DNA of 64,000 nucleotides from Renibacterium sp. (lineage in GTDB: Bacteria; Actinomycetota; Actinomycetes; Actinomycetales; Micrococcaceae): positions 1 through 64,000 of the forward strand of contig JAFOLH010000005.1 in NCBI GenBank assembly GCA_017419405.1. Direction: 5' to 3'. The notes below the pieces were generated by a model that worked only from the letters and a program-made list of their open reading frames with translations, ran no database searches and was not told the DNA's origin. Positions 7,937 to 18,475 of the stretch are shown here, piece by piece. The translations under genes and the position numbers were made by a program. Each line of letters begins with the position of its first letter. Position 1 is the first letter of the stretch.

Positions 7937-9559
7937 GTGGCCGGATCCACTTCGCTCATCCTGCGCTACGCAGCCCGCTCGGACGTGGGCAAAGTACGCG
8001 CCAAAAACGACGATTCCGCCTATGCCGGGCGGTATCTGGCAGTAGTCGCCGATGGCATGGGCGGTCACGCCGGCGGCGATGTCGCGAGCGCGTCGACGGT
8101 TTTGGACTTGATCCACCTGGACCGCGACGACTACCGGGGCGACGCCGGAACCCAGCTCGCGGACGAAATCCAGACCGCGAACTCGTTGCTTTCCGAAATG
8201 GTGCACGTCAATCCGAAGCTGACCGGCATGGGCACCACGGTGACCGCGCTGCTGCTTTCCGACGACAAGCTGGCCTTCGCGCACATCGGCGACTCCCGGG
8301 CCTACCGGCTCAAGGCTGGAGTCTTCGAACAGATGAGCGTGGACCACACCTTCGTCCAGCGGCTGATCGACGAAGGCCGGCTCAGCCCGGAAGAAGCGGA
8401 AACGCATCCGCACAAGAACGTCTTGATGCGGGTACTGGGTGACGTCGACGCCTCGCCCGAATTGGATCTGACCAGCTTCGAAGCCAGCCCGGGCGAACGT
8501 TGGCTGCTCTGTTCCGACGGACTCAATTTCGTCGATCTGCAGACCGTGGAACAGGTGGTCCGGGAAACCCCTTCGCTTGCCGTCACTGCCGAGCGGCTCA
8601 TCGAATTGACCCTGGAGGCGGGCTCTCCGGACAACGTCACGGTGGTCATGGTCGAAGTCGCCGAATCGGGCATCGACGACGTCAACACCGACCGGATCCA
8701 AATCGTGCCTCCCGGCGCAGCGGCCGGAACGGTCCACGAAACCCTGGAGCTGCCGGAAGACCCGGACCTGGCGGACCCCGACGATCCCGAAGCGGATCCG
8801 GAGCAACCGGACGAAGCCGAGGAACCCGAGCCGGCCGGCGGCCGCGGCGAACAGCTCGGCGTGCACATCACCGCCGAGGTAGTCCGGGAAGACCTCTCAT
8901 CCCGCCCCCACGAACTGGTCGGCGCTGCGGTGACCGCAGCGGAAGACGGCCGGATCCCGATGATCGCCGGGCGCTCCACGGCGAAGCGCGCCGCTGCGGT
9001 GCTCACCCACAAACCGGAACAGCCGGACGACGACGAAGAGCTGCTGATCATCTCCGAGCCGCCCCGGCGGCCCAGATGGTTCGCCCTGGTGGCCGGCGTG
9101 CTGGTGATCCTGGTGCTCGGTGCCGGAACCTGGTGGGGTTACGCCTGGACCCAGACCCGCTATTACGTCGGCGAATCGAATGGCAAAGTCGCGATCTACA
9201 ACGGCATCTCGCAGTCCCTCGGCCCGATCCGGCTGTCCCACGTCTACACCGAGACGCCGGTGACTGTGGACTCGCTGCCTGCCTTCTCCCAGCAAAGGCT
9301 CCAGCAGACCTTGCCCGCCGCGACACTCCTGGATGCCAATCAGATGGTCAGCGACCTGCAGCTCGGCGTAGTCAGCCCGCCGGACACCGGGCCGTCCCGG
9401 ACCCCCAGCCCCACCCCCACCCCCAGCCCGAGCACACCGAGCAGCAGCCCGAGTGGAAGCCCGAGCACCGCCGCAAGCAATTCCCCGAGCTGCCCACCAC
9501 CGCCGGCCGGCGCTACGTCCGGCCCCGCAGCCACTCCGTGTCCGGGAGGGGCGCCATGA
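7937..9559 (+). CDS. pstP: PP2C-type Ser/Thr phosphatase
   Basis: A 540-residue protein. The PP2C domain (about 1-245) has the metal motifs DGMGGHAGGD, GDSRAYRL, SDGL and SPDNVT. An acidic Pro/Glu linker follows, then one membrane helix (about 383-402) and an extracellular domain ending in a Pro/Ser/Thr tail. It reverses phosphorylation by PknA and PknB, metal-dependently, on the cytoplasmic side. GTG start 2 nt after the fhaB stop; its stop overlaps the rodA ATG. Confidence 0.93.
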   Translation: MAGSTSLILRYAARSDVGKVRAKNDDSAYAGRYLAVVADGMGGHAGGDVASASTVLDLIHLDRDDYRGDAGTQLADEIQTANSLLSEMVHVNPKLTGMGTTVTALLLSDDKLAFAHIGDSRAYRLKAGVFEQMSVDHTFVQRLIDEGRLSPEEAETHPHKNVLMRVLGDVDASPELDLTSFEASPGERWLLCSDGLNFVDLQTVEQVVRETPSLAVTAERLIELTLEAGSPDNVTVVMVEVAESGIDDVNTDRIQIVPPGAAAGTVHETLELPEDPDLADPDDPEADPEQPDEAEEPEPAGGRGEQLGVHITAEVVREDLSSRPHELVGAAVTAAEDGRIPMIAGRSTAKRAAAVLTHKPEQPDDDEELLIISEPPRRPRWFALVAGVLVILVLGAGTWWGYAWTQTRYYVGESNGKVAIYNGISQSLGPIRLSHVYTETPVTVDSLPAFSQQRLQQTLPAATLLDANQMVSDLQLGVVSPPDTGPSRTPSPTPTPSPSTPSSSPSGSPSTAASNSPSCPPPPAGATSGPAATPCPGGAP

Positions 9560-10998
9560 GCCAAGTCCTGACCATTCCCAAACCTCGGCGCAACACCGAA
9601 TTGATCTTGCTGATCTTCGCCCTGATCATCGGCATCGGCGCATATGCCCTGGTCGACATAAATCTTCAGGCCACCCTTGACCCCGACTTCTATTTCCAGT
9701 CCTCGGTGCTCACCGTGCTGTCTCTCGCGATGCACATCACGCTGCGCTTCCGGGCAAAATATGCCGACCCGGTAATACTTCCGATCGTGGTGGCGCTCAA
9801 CGGCATCGGCTTGGCCATGATCCACCGGATCGACGTGGCGACCAACGGCACCGCCGGGCAGCGGCAGTGGATGTGGACCACGGTGGCGGTGATCGCCGCG
9901 GTCGCCGTGATCTGGTACCTGCGGGACCACAAGATCCTGCGCCGGTTCACCTACATCTCGCTCGCGGTCAGCGTGATGCTGCTGATCCTGCCCTTGGTAC
10001 CCGGCGTCTCAGGCGGCGAGATCAACGGCGCCAGCGTCTGGATCAACATCGGCGGGGCTTCCTTCCAGCCGGGCGAGATCGCGAAAATCACGTTGGCGAT
10101 CTTCTTCGCCGGGTACCTCTCCTCCAACCGCGACCTGATCTTGCTGGCCGGCAAGAAAGTCGGCCCGCTGCAGCTGCCGCGGGCCCGCGACCTCGGCCCG
10201 ATGATCGTCGCCTGGCTGGCCAGCGTGGGCGTCCTGGTCTTCCAACGGGACATCGGCTCTTCGGTGCTGTTCTTCGGCCTCTTCATGACCATGATCTACG
10301 TTGCCACCAGCCGGGTTTCCTGGATCGTGATCGGTCTGGTGCTGGCCGCGGTCGGCGGATTCGCCGCCTCGAAGATCTTCAGCCACGTGGGGCTGCGCAT
10401 CGATTCCTGGTGGAATGCTTTCGACCCGACGGTTTACAACCGCTTCCCCGGTGGCAGCGGCCAGGTGGTGCAGGCACTCTTCGGCATGGCGAACGGCGGA
10501 GCCATCGGTACCGGCTTGGGCCAAGGCCAACCGGATCTGGTCCCGTTCGCCAACTCGGACATGATCGTGGCCTCGGTCGGCGAAGAGCTGGGCATGATCG
10601 GCCTGTTCGCGGTGATCATGCTCTACATGCTGTTGATCACCCGCGGCTTCCGGGCCGCCCTGGGCACCCGCGACGCCTTCGGGAAACTGCTGGCCTGCGG
10701 ACTCTCCTTCGCGATCGCGCTGCAGTGCTTCGTCGTCATCGGCGGAGTAACCAGGTTGATCCCGCTCACCGGCCTGACCACGCCGTTCCTGGCCGCCGGC
10801 GGCTCCTCGTTGCTGGCGAACTGGATCATCGTCGCGCTGCTGCTCCTGATCTCGGATTCCGCGCGTCGGCCGATCTCCACCACTCCGGCGCCGTTGGATG
10901 CCGATCCCGGCACGATCAGCGCCAGCCGGGACGCCGGGACCCCTGGCGGCAAACCTGAATCCCGAGACCAACCGACTGAGGCGGTGCAGACACAGTGA
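9556..10998 (+). CDS. rodA: SEDS peptidoglycan glycosyltransferase (RodA/FtsW family)
   Basis: A 480-residue polytopic protein with SEDS features: GASVWINIGGASFQPGEIAKI, QRDIGSSVLFF, GMANGGAIGTGLGQGQP, ANSDMIVASVGEELG, and the C-terminal TTPFLAAGGSSLLANW. It polymerises lipid II into glycan strands with its cognate class B PBP, encoded next. The start overlaps the pstP stop and its stop overlaps pbpA by 4 nt. The position in the operon favours the elongation enzyme RodA over FtsW. Confidence 0.92.
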   Translation: MSQVLTIPKPRRNTELILLIFALIIGIGAYALVDINLQATLDPDFYFQSSVLTVLSLAMHITLRFRAKYADPVILPIVVALNGIGLAMIHRIDVATNGTAGQRQWMWTTVAVIAAVAVIWYLRDHKILRRFTYISLAVSVMLLILPLVPGVSGGEINGASVWINIGGASFQPGEIAKITLAIFFAGYLSSNRDLILLAGKKVGPLQLPRARDLGPMIVAWLASVGVLVFQRDIGSSVLFFGLFMTMIYVATSRVSWIVIGLVLAAVGGFAASKIFSHVGLRIDSWWNAFDPTVYNRFPGGSGQVVQALFGMANGGAIGTGLGQGQPDLVPFANSDMIVASVGEELGMIGLFAVIMLYMLLITRGFRAALGTRDAFGKLLACGLSFAIALQCFVVIGGVTRLIPLTGLTTPFLAAGGSSLLANWIIVALLLLISDSARRPISTTPAPLDADPGTISASRDAGTPGGKPESRDQPTEAVQTQ

Positions 10999-12470
10999 AC
11001 CAGGCAATTCGATCCTCATGGGTGGTCGCGGTCGCCCTCTTCGCGCTCATATTGGGCTCGGTGACCTACGTGCAGTTCTTCGCCGTGGACAGCCTGAAGA
11101 ACAATCCGTTGAACAACCGGGTGATTTCGCAGAACTACTGCAATGAACGCGGGCCGATCCTAGTCGGCGGGCAGGCCATCGCCCAGTCCGTGCCTTCCGG
11201 CGACTCCTGCAAATTCGTCCGGCAGTACACCGACGGCGCGCTGTACGCCGGCCTGACCGGGTTCTTCTCCCGCGACCACGGGTCCTCCGGGCTGGAGAAC
11301 GAAATGAACAACGTCTTGGTGGGCGATTCGCCGGACCAGTTCTTCGACCGGGTCGGCCAGATCCTTTCCGGGGCCCAACCCAAAGGCTCCTCGGTCGAGC
11401 TGACTATCGATCCGGCGATCCAGAAAATGGCGTACGACATGCTCCCCGACGGGGTCCAGGGCTCGATCGTGGTGCTGAATCCGAAGACCGGGGCGATCAT
11501 CGCGATGGTTTCCAAACCCAGCTACGACACGAATCTGCTGGCCGGCCACGACTTCGCGGCGGTCAACAGCAATTACCAGCAGTTGGTCAACGTCCCGCAA
11601 ATCAACATGTACGGCTCCCGGGCCTACCGGGACACCTATTACCCGGGCTCGATCTTCAAACTGGTCGATACCGCGGCGGCTCTGGCCTCCGGGAAGTACA
11701 ACAAGGACTCCGTGCTGCCGAACCCCGCGGTGCTCAACTTCCCGGGCACCACGGTGGGCCTGCCGAACTACACCTCCGGCGGTTGCGCGGCACGCAGCCA
11801 GGCGGATTTCGCCTTCGCCCTGGCCCAGTCCTGCAACACCCCGTTCGCCAGCATCGCCGCGGACCTGGGGCAGCAGGCGATCACCGACCAGGCCACCAAG
11901 TTCGGCTTCAACGACTCCAGCCTGAGGCTGCCCTCGCCGGTGGTCCGCAGCGTGTTCCCGAATCAGGAAAACAGCACCCTGGACCCGGCCTCGCTGGCCC
12001 GCAGCGCGATCGGCCAACAGGACGTCCGGGCGACCCCGCTCGAGGTCGCAATGATGACCGCGGCGATCGCGAATGGCGGAACCCAGATGAAACCGAATCT
12101 GATCCAGGCCGTGCGCACGCCGGATTTGAAGCCGATCACGAAATACGACTTCAAGCCCGAGGTGCTGCGCCAGTCCACCACTCCGGAAATCGCCCAGCAG
12201 ATCACGCAGTGGATGCAGGGCGTGGTGGACAACGGAATCGGCAAGGCCGCTGCGGTGCCCGGCATCCCGGTAGCCGGAAAGACCGGCACTGCGGAATCCG
12301 ATCCGACCATCCCGGATTCGGTGAAGAACTCCTGGTTCACCGGATTCGCTCCGGCCAATGATCCCCAAGTAGTGGTTTCGATCATGGTCCAGGGTGCGAA
12401 CATCCTGGACAGCAACAAATTGACCAGTCCTAACGCAAGCAAACTCTTTGAGGCGGTGTTGAAAAAGTGA
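10995..12470 (+). CDS. pbpA: Class B penicillin-binding protein PbpA
   Basis: A 491-residue protein: N-terminal membrane anchor (about residues 8-30), dimerisation region, and transpeptidase domain with the acyl-serine motif SIFK, the SCN triad and KTGTAE. It cross-links glycan made by the neighbouring SEDS protein. GTG start in a GTGA overlap with rodA; the stop overlaps the pknA GTG. Confidence 0.93.
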   Translation: MNQAIRSSWVVAVALFALILGSVTYVQFFAVDSLKNNPLNNRVISQNYCNERGPILVGGQAIAQSVPSGDSCKFVRQYTDGALYAGLTGFFSRDHGSSGLENEMNNVLVGDSPDQFFDRVGQILSGAQPKGSSVELTIDPAIQKMAYDMLPDGVQGSIVVLNPKTGAIIAMVSKPSYDTNLLAGHDFAAVNSNYQQLVNVPQINMYGSRAYRDTYYPGSIFKLVDTAAALASGKYNKDSVLPNPAVLNFPGTTVGLPNYTSGGCAARSQADFAFALAQSCNTPFASIAADLGQQAITDQATKFGFNDSSLRLPSPVVRSVFPNQENSTLDPASLARSAIGQQDVRATPLEVAMMTAAIANGGTQMKPNLIQAVRTPDLKPITKYDFKPEVLRQSTTPEIAQQITQWMQGVVDNGIGKAAAVPGIPVAGKTGTAESDPTIPDSVKNSWFTGFAPANDPQVVVSIMVQGANILDSNKLTSPNASKLFEAVLKK

Positions 12471-14176
12471 GACCGACGTCGGGAATCACCTTAGGCGGCA
12501 GATTCCAGCTCACATCTCGTATCGCCATCGGCGGTATGGGAGAGGTCTGGCGGGCCCAGGACCAGCTCCTGGGCCGAACCGTGGCGATCAAGATCCTCAA
12601 AGAGGAATACACCGGCGACCCCGGCTTCCTGGAGCGTTTCCGCGCCGAGGCACGGCATACCGCGCTGTTGAACCACGTGGGCATCGCCAATGTCTTCGAC
12701 TACGGCGAAGAAGACGGTTCCGCGTACCTGGTGATGGAGTTGGTGCCCGGCGAGCCGCTCTCTTCGATCATCGAAAAAGAGCACGTGCTTTCCCCGGACC
12801 GGACCTTGAGCATCATCTCGCAGACCGCCCGGGCGCTCTCCGCCGCGCATGCCCAGGGCCTGGTGCACCGCGATGTCAAGCCGGGAAACCTGCTGATCAC
12901 CCCGGACAACCGGGTGAAGATCACCGATTTCGGCATCGCCCGGCTGGCCGATCAGGTGCCGTTGACGCAAACCGGCCAGGTGATGGGCACTGCCCAGTAC
13001 CTGGCGCCGGAGCAAGCCACCGGGCAATTGGCCACCGGTTCGAGCGACATCTATTCGCTCGGCGTGATCGGCTACGAGTGCCTCACCGGCCATCGTCCGT
13101 TCTCCGGCGAGTCGCAGATCGCGATCGCATTGGCCCAGGTGAACGATGCACCGCCGCCGCTCCCCGAATCCCTGCCGACGCCGGTCCGGGCGCTGCTGAT
13201 GTCGATGCTCGCCAAGGACCCGGCCAACCGGCCGGCCAATGCGGACAAACTCGCGGACGCGGCGGATGCGATCCGCAATGGGGACATCGACGCCGCTCAC
13301 GCCGCAGTGCCGGGAATGCTGCTCTTCGAATCGATGACCGGCCCGATCACTGCGCCGGTCGATCTCGGTGGCACCGCACCCACCTCGGTGGTGAGCTCTC
13401 CGCTTCCGGTCGGCAGTTCTGCGCCGGCGACCTCGGCGATGCCAGCCGTGGGCAGCGAAGCGCAGCTCGCAGCGGAACGCGATTGGAGTCCCGAAGATTT
13501 GGAGGATGAGGCCGAAGAGCCGGTCCGCCGCGGGCGCAGCCCGTGGACCTGGCCGCTCATCGCCTTGATCGTGCTCGTGGTCTTCGTGCTCGGCGCATTG
13601 CTGCTGAACTCGCTCGGCGTGTTCAGCCCCAGGCCGACCACCTCCGACTCGGCCACGACGTCCAGTTCGACCAGCACCTCGGCGTCTCCGACGACAACCA
13701 GCAGCACGCCGACCACCCCGAGCAGCACGCCGACCACACCATCGCCGAGCCCGGACGATACCGTGACGATCTACCCGGACCGTTACCGCGGCCAACAGTT
13801 CTCCACGGTGCAGGCCCAGTTGATCAACCTCGGGCTGACGGTCAAGGCAAACGAAGTCTTCGACGCCAGCACTCCGGCTGGAATCGTCACTTCGGTGGAT
13901 CCGACCGGCGTGGTGAAAAAGGGTTCCGAGGTCACCGTGACCTACTCGAAGGGCCCGGAAACCATTGCAGTGCCGAGCTTCACATCGCAGACCACGGTGG
14001 AACAGTACCGATCCACTCTGCGCGGTCTGGGCTTGACCGCCGCCGGCGCCACTACCGGACTGGTTTCCGACGTCAGCCCCGGAGTCGGCAGCCAAGTCGC
14101 CAAGGGCAGCACCGTGACCATCGTGGCCGCGCAGACCACTCCGGCGACGCCGCCTTCAGGCAACTCGGGCGGGTGA
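12467..14176 (+). CDS. pknA: Ser/Thr protein kinase PknA with PASTA domains
   Basis: A 569-residue kinase. The kinase domain (about 6-275) has the glycine loop GGMGEVW, VAIKIL, the catalytic loop [17 protein letters not shown] and APEQA. One membrane helix lies at about 361-383 after a variable linker, followed by a Ser/Thr/Pro stretch and two PASTA-like domains (about 435-560) outside the cell. Mycobacterial PknA lacks PASTA domains, so this is the longer form. It phosphorylates FHA proteins and cell-wall enzymes. Confidence 0.92.
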   Translation: MRPTSGITLGGRFQLTSRIAIGGMGEVWRAQDQLLGRTVAIKILKEEYTGDPGFLERFRAEARHTALLNHVGIANVFDYGEEDGSAYLVMELVPGEPLSSIIEKEHVLSPDRTLSIISQTARALSAAHAQGLVHRDVKPGNLLITPDNRVKITDFGIARLADQVPLTQTGQVMGTAQYLAPEQATGQLATGSSDIYSLGVIGYECLTGHRPFSGESQIAIALAQVNDAPPPLPESLPTPVRALLMSMLAKDPANRPANADKLADAADAIRNGDIDAAHAAVPGMLLFESMTGPITAPVDLGGTAPTSVVSSPLPVGSSAPATSAMPAVGSEAQLAAERDWSPEDLEDEAEEPVRRGRSPWTWPLIALIVLVVFVLGALLLNSLGVFSPRPTTSDSATTSSSTSTSASPTTTSSTPTTPSSTPTTPSPSPDDTVTIYPDRYRGQQFSTVQAQLINLGLTVKANEVFDASTPAGIVTSVDPTGVVKKGSEVTVTYSKGPETIAVPSFTSQTTVEQYRSTLRGLGLTAAGATTGLVSDVSPGVGSQVAKGSTVTIVAAQTTPATPPSGNSGG

Positions 14177-14231
14177 AGCCCCCGGCCGCAACACCGCAAA
14201 ACCATCGACTTGACCGGAAAGGAGCAACCAC

Positions 14232-16178
14232 ATGAGTGAACCGCGCGTGCTCAATGGTCGCTACGAACTCGGCAAGTTGCTGGGCCGCGGAGGTATGGCC
14301 GATGTCTACTTGGGCAAAGACATCCGGCTCGGCCGCACCGTCGCGATCAAGCTGTTGCGTTCGGATCTGGCCCGGGATCCGCAATTCCAGGCCAGATTCC
14401 GGCGCGAAGCACAAGCTGTCGCCGGGTTGAACCACCCCTCGATCGTGGCCGTCTACGACACCGGGGATTCCCTGCCGGACATCGATTCGACCGAGAACAC
14501 CCATCTGCCGTACATCGTCATGGAGTACGTCGAAGGCGATACCTTGCGGACTTTGATCCGCGCCGGTGATCTGAGCATCGATCACGCCATCGAATACACC
14601 TTGGGCGTGCTTTCCGCGCTCGAGTACAGCCATCGGGCCGGGATCGTGCACCGGGACATCAAGCCGGCGAACGTGATGGTGACCAAAGAGGGACGCGCGG
14701 TCAAAGTCATGGACTTCGGCATCGCACGGGCGATCGCCGACTCTTCCGCCACCATGACCCAAACCCAGGCCGTGATCGGCACCGCGCAGTACCTCTCCCC
14801 GGAGCAGGCCCGCGGCGAGACCGTGGATGCGCGCAGCGATCTGTACTCCGCGGCCTGCCTGTTCTATGAAATGCTGACCGGACGGCCGCCGTTCATCGGC
14901 GACAGCCCGGTGTCCGTGGCTTACCAGCACGTCCGTGAAGCCGCGGAAGCGCCCAGCCACTTCAATTCGGAGGTCAGCCCGGCCCTGGACAGCGTGCTCC
15001 TGCGGGCCCTGCAAAAGGACCGGCAAGACCGCTTCCAGGACGCCGCCTCATTCCGCCGCGCGCTACGTGCGGCAAAAGCAGGCGTCGAACTGAGCCCGGT
15101 CAAACCACCGGAGCCCACCACCGATCAGTTGGCCTCGGAAATCCCCACCAAGCTTCCCGCCACGGTCCTGGTTGCCACCCCGGACAACCAAACCCCGGAC
15201 GATCAGAATCCGGACAACGGCCCGGCAACCCGGGCGATGGCCAAAGTGATCAGCGGAGGACCTCTGACCACCGGCGAGCCGCACGAAGACGAGCCGGAAC
15301 AGATGCCGCTCGGGCTGCTCGACGAAAGGGAACTGAGCAAAGGCGCCAAGCGGAAACGCCGAGCCTGGATCATCACGCTCTTCGTGGTCTTGATCCTGAT
15401 CCTCGGTGGCGGCGGTTTTCTGCTGGTCAACCAGCTCAACGCCAAACCACCGGCGCCGGAGACAGTGTCGATTCCATCGGTCGCTGGAAAGTCCGAGACC
15501 GACGCGCTCTCGGCGATTTACAACCTCGGCTTGAAAGTGAACGTCGAACGAGTCACCTCGAGCAACGTTCGCACCGGCTTGGTCATCGACACCAATCCGG
15601 CCGAAGGAAGTTCCGTGACACTGGGCTCCACGGTCGCCTTGCGGGTCTCCAGCGGGCCCTCCAGCGTGCTGATCCCGGACAGCCTGTTGAAAATGACCGA
15701 AGCCCAGGCCCGGGATGCGCTCCGCCAGCTCGGTCTGCAACCCGGAGACACCAACCAGATCGACGACCCGTTGATCCCGCAAGGGCAACTGGTCTCGACA
15801 TCGCCCGCAATCGGGCAGAGCGTCGCGCCGAACAGCAGAGTCACCTTGAACATCGCCACCGGCAAGGTCAAGTTGCCCGCGCTGTACGGCAAGACCAAGG
15901 ACGAGGCGACCCAAGCGCTCAAAGCGGCTTCACCGACCCTGGTGCCGAATTTCACCGAGGAAGAGAACAGTCAGGTGGCCCCGGGCAATGTGACCAGCCA
16001 GACGCCGCAGTCCGACACCGAAGTCGCGCTGGGTTCCACGGTGAACATCACGATCGCCAAGGCGCCGCCGTCGCCGCCGCCAAGCCCGCCGACGAGCCCT
16101 TCCACGTCGGGCACGCCGAGCTGCCCGGCAGTGCCGGCTCCCGGGGCCCCGCCTGGCTGTCCGACCAGCAAACCCTGA
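14232..16178 (+). CDS. pknB: Ser/Thr protein kinase PknB with PASTA domains
   Basis: A 648-residue kinase. The kinase domain (about 8-275) has GRGGMADVY, VAIKLL, HRDIKPANVM, DFGIARAI and SPEQARGE. One membrane helix (about 377-397) precedes three PASTA domains (about 408-610) and a Pro/Ser tail ending in Cys-containing repeats. PASTA domains sense muropeptide or lipid II. AAAGGAG stands upstream of the ATG; the 55-nt gap to pknA is the only sizeable break in the operon. Confidence 0.94.
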   Translation: MSEPRVLNGRYELGKLLGRGGMADVYLGKDIRLGRTVAIKLLRSDLARDPQFQARFRREAQAVAGLNHPSIVAVYDTGDSLPDIDSTENTHLPYIVMEYVEGDTLRTLIRAGDLSIDHAIEYTLGVLSALEYSHRAGIVHRDIKPANVMVTKEGRAVKVMDFGIARAIADSSATMTQTQAVIGTAQYLSPEQARGETVDARSDLYSAACLFYEMLTGRPPFIGDSPVSVAYQHVREAAEAPSHFNSEVSPALDSVLLRALQKDRQDRFQDAASFRRALRAAKAGVELSPVKPPEPTTDQLASEIPTKLPATVLVATPDNQTPDDQNPDNGPATRAMAKVISGGPLTTGEPHEDEPEQMPLGLLDERELSKGAKRKRRAWIITLFVVLILILGGGGFLLVNQLNAKPPAPETVSIPSVAGKSETDALSAIYNLGLKVNVERVTSSNVRTGLVIDTNPAEGSSVTLGSTVALRVSSGPSSVLIPDSLLKMTEAQARDALRQLGLQPGDTNQIDDPLIPQGQLVSTSPAIGQSVAPNSRVTLNIATGKVKLPALYGKTKDEATQALKAASPTLVPNFTEEENSQVAPGNVTSQTPQSDTEVALGSTVNITIAKAPPSPPPSPPTSPSTSGTPSCPAVPAPGAPPGCPTSKP

Positions 16179-16202
16179 CCGGGCGCTGGCCGCACGCGAG
16201 CA

Positions 16203-16278
16203 CCAGGCCCGTCCCCTTCCCAGGTTCAGTGGGCACAGACAGCCCAGCCCACTGAAGCCGCCGATTAGACGGGCCTGG
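16203..16278. terminator. Nested inverted repeats between convergent pknB and pabA
   Basis: An outer perfect 11-bp pair (CCAGGCCCGTC at 16203-16213 with its complement at 16268-16278) encloses an inner 10-bp stem (16225-16234 with 16247-16256). Sitting between convergent genes, it is best read as a bidirectional terminator. Confidence 0.55.
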
Positions 16279-16302
16279 GAAGCGGTCGGCCGGCCCGGCG
16301 GG

Positions 16303-16941
16303 TCAGCGGTGGATCAGCGGACTCATCCCGGATGAGAGTTCCGCGGCCCCGGTCTGGCCGAGGGATTCCAACCAATTGCCCAGCATCCGGTAGCCGCCCT
16401 CGGTGAGCACCGATTCGGGGTGGAACTGCACGCCCACCAGCGGGGCTTCGCGGTGCGCCAACCCCATCACGATCCCGCTGGCGGTCTGCGCGGTGATTTC
16501 GAGTTCCGCGGGGATGCTGTCGCGCTCCGCGGTCAGCGAGTGGTAGCGGGTGGCCGTGAACGGCGACGGCACGCCCCGGAACATCGCCGCGCCGTCGTGC
16601 TCGACCAACGAAGTCTTCCCGTGCATCAACTCCGGAGCGTGCCCCACGGTGCCGCCGAAGGCCTCCGCGAGCGCTTGGTGGCCCAGGCAGACGCCGAACA
16701 TCGGTTTCCGGCTCTCGGCGCACCAGCGGATCAGTTCGATGCAGACTCCGGCCTCGGCCGGGTTGCCCGGTCCCGGTGAAAGCAGCACGCCGTCCCGGGC
16801 CTCGGCCAGTGCGACCGCTTCCTCGAGCGTGACGTCGTCATTGCGGACCACGGTGGTCTCCGCGCCGAGCTGCTGCAGATAACCCACCAACGTGTAGACG
16901 AAGGAGTCGTAGTTGTCGATGACCAGGATTCGCGCGCTCAT
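16303..16941 (-). CDS. pabA: Glutamine amidotransferase, PabA/TrpG type
   Basis: A 212-residue class I glutamine amidotransferase: N-terminal ILVIDNYDSFVYTL, oxyanion motif SPGPGNP, nucleophile motif FGVCLGHQAL, and the His/Glu pair in GVQFHPES. It supplies ammonia to an anthranilate or aminodeoxychorismate synthase. No partner subunit is adjacent, as is usual at this actinobacterial locus, so p-aminobenzoate synthesis is as likely as tryptophan synthesis. The ATG at 16941 overlaps the stop of the small membrane gene by 4 nt. Confidence 0.9.
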   Translation of the reverse strand: MSARILVIDNYDSFVYTLVGYLQQLGAETTVVRNDDVTLEEAVALAEARDGVLLSPGPGNPAEAGVCIELIRWCAESRKPMFGVCLGHQALAEAFGGTVGHAPELMHGKTSLVEHDGAAMFRGVPSPFTATRYHSLTAERDSIPAELEITAQTASGIVMGLAHREAPLVGVQFHPESVLTEGGYRMLGNWLESLGQTGAAELSSGMSPLIHR

Positions 16942-17141
16942 CGCAGCATCCCCGGCCCGTCGAGTGCCTGTCCGATCATCGAAGCTTGTCCAATCGTGGA
17001 GTCGGTAAAGGGGTTGAACTGCGACAGCCAAGGGAACACCCAGGTGACCAGAGCCGCGAGGACCGCGGCAATCAGGAGCAACGCGAAGATGATCCGCAGC
17101 CACAGCGGACCGGGCAGCATCCGAAAAATCCAGCCGTACAT
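16938..17141 (-). CDS. Small single-helix membrane protein
   Basis: A 67-residue protein with one strong hydrophobic stretch (about 10-38, LWLRIIFALLLIAAVLAALV) and a short soluble C-terminus. It lies between sortase E and pabA and overlaps pabA by 4 nt. I recognise it only as a small conserved membrane protein of this locus in Arthrobacter relatives; function unknown. Confidence 0.7.
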   Translation of the reverse strand: MYGWIFRMLPGPLWLRIIFALLLIAAVLAALVTWVFPWLSQFNPFTDSTIGQASMIGQALDGPGMLR

Positions 17142-17145
17142 GAGC

Positions 17146-17988
17146 TCAGCCCTTCCCGACGGTTGCTTGGACCTGTTGCGCGATCTCCTGCGGCGGGCCG
17201 GCGCTGATCGGCTGCCAGGACTCCATCACCGCGTAGGCGATGAAGCGTTCGGCCGAACCGAAGCGCGGGTTGCAACTGGTCAGGGTCATGTACCTTCCGT
17301 TCGGCGGCGCCCCGGCTTGGGTCGGCACCGCGGCGAGCACATTGGTCTGATTCGGCAGCACGATCTCATTGTTCCGGTACACGTAGGTGTAGTAACCGTC
17401 CGCGGTCTGCACATAAATCCGGTCGCCCGGCACCAGGGTGTGGATCGCGTCCAGGGTGGCGCCGTTGGTCTGCCGGTGCCCGGCCACGGCGAAGTTGCCC
17501 ACGGCGCCCGGCATCGCGGTAGAGGTGTAATGCCCCAAGCCCAAAGTGTTCAGTTCGCGCAGCGCCGTGCCCTGCACCACCGGACGCGGCTTGTAGTCGG
17601 CACCGAACCGTGGAATGTAAACCAAGCCGAGCGTTTCGCCGGCGGTGCTCGGTGATTGCGCCACTACCGGCTCGCCGTAGTCGGTTTTCCCTGGATCCTG
17701 CGGGGTGACTGGCCCTTGGAAGCCCTTGGCGAATTCCTGCACCGCGGCCTGCTGGGTTTGATCGGCCTGGATATTGGTCCACCACAGCTCCCAGCCCACG
17801 AACAGCATCAGCACCACGCCGACCGTGATCAGGAGCTCGCCGAAAACCTGCACGATGGTGCGGAACACGCCTTTTTTGGGTCGGGCCTTCCGGGTGCCGG
17901 AACGATTCGAGCGATCCCGTTTCTGGGCAGACGAAATCAGTTCGTCCATGCCCACGTCAGCCGATTGGCTGCTCCTGGAGGTGCCCAA
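17146..17988 (-). CDS. srtE: Class E sortase
   Basis: A 280-residue protein with a basic N-terminus, one membrane helix (about 50-72) and a sortase domain (about 120-275). The catalytic His is in AVAGHRQT (about H171), the Cys in LTSCNPRFG (about C239) and the Arg follows in SAERF. Class E sortases of high-GC Gram-positives attach LAXTG proteins to peptidoglycan. Two LAXTG-tailed proteins are encoded in this window (ending at 2549 and starting at 24978). Its 3' end is 4 nt before the small membrane gene, forming an operon with it and pabA. Confidence 0.92.
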   Translation of the reverse strand: MGTSRSSQSADVGMDELISSAQKRDRSNRSGTRKARPKKGVFRTIVQVFGELLITVGVVLMLFVGWELWWTNIQADQTQQAAVQEFAKGFQGPVTPQDPGKTDYGEPVVAQSPSTAGETLGLVYIPRFGADYKPRPVVQGTALRELNTLGLGHYTSTAMPGAVGNFAVAGHRQTNGATLDAIHTLVPGDRIYVQTADGYYTYVYRNNEIVLPNQTNVLAAVPTQAGAPPNGRYMTLTSCNPRFGSAERFIAYAVMESWQPISAGPPQEIAQQVQATVGKG

Positions 17989-18168
17989 TACCGCTCCTGA
18001 TGTCCACTCTGCCGCTTCGGCTAAGGCCGTACTTTGGTTTTGCCGCTAGAATTGCTGCGAGAAACCGTGTGGACCGGCAGTCGATGTCCTTTAGCAGGAT
18101 ATCAACAGCTTTGGTCAGCGCCCCAGTTCGGTGGTCGGCCGGTGCCGCCCGCCCGTCAAGGAGAACCT

Positions 18169-18429
18169 GTGCCCGAATCGAAGTCGCGCCGCCGTTCCAA
18201 CCGCCCGCAGCCGGATTCCGGCGCGAGCAAAGCCATCAAGCCGAATCCGGTCTGGTACAAACCGGTCATGTTCGGCTTGATGATCATCGGGCTCCTGTGG
18301 ATCATCGCGTTCTACATCACCTCCAACACGGCGACCCCGCTGCCCATTCCCGGCATCGGCGCCTGGAACATCGCGGTGGGCTTCGGCATCGTCATTGTCG
18401 GCTTCTTGATGACCACCCGCTGGCGCTGA
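18169..18429 (+). CDS. crgA: Cell division protein CrgA
   Basis: An 86-residue protein: basic N-terminal tail (PESKSRRRSNRPQ), then two membrane helices with the family features NPVWYKPVMFGLM and GIGAWNIAVGFGIVIVGF and the ending MTTRWR. CrgA coordinates septum and elongation machinery with FtsZ, FtsI and PknA in actinobacteria. The GTG at 18169 is chosen because AAGGAG lies about 6 nt upstream and the length fits the family. Divergent from srtE; the 180-bp gap holds both promoters. Confidence 0.9.
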   Translation: MPESKSRRRSNRPQPDSGASKAIKPNPVWYKPVMFGLMIIGLLWIIAFYITSNTATPLPIPGIGAWNIAVGFGIVIVGFLMTTRWR

Positions 18430-18475
18430 TCCGGGTATCCGGCCGCAGCCGCTCAGCCAACAAGCCTTAAAACAC

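Noticed and set aside
16303-16941. A dedicated tryptophan operon
   Set aside because: No other trp or pab gene is adjacent; this is the usual isolated pabA/trpG of the pknB locus.
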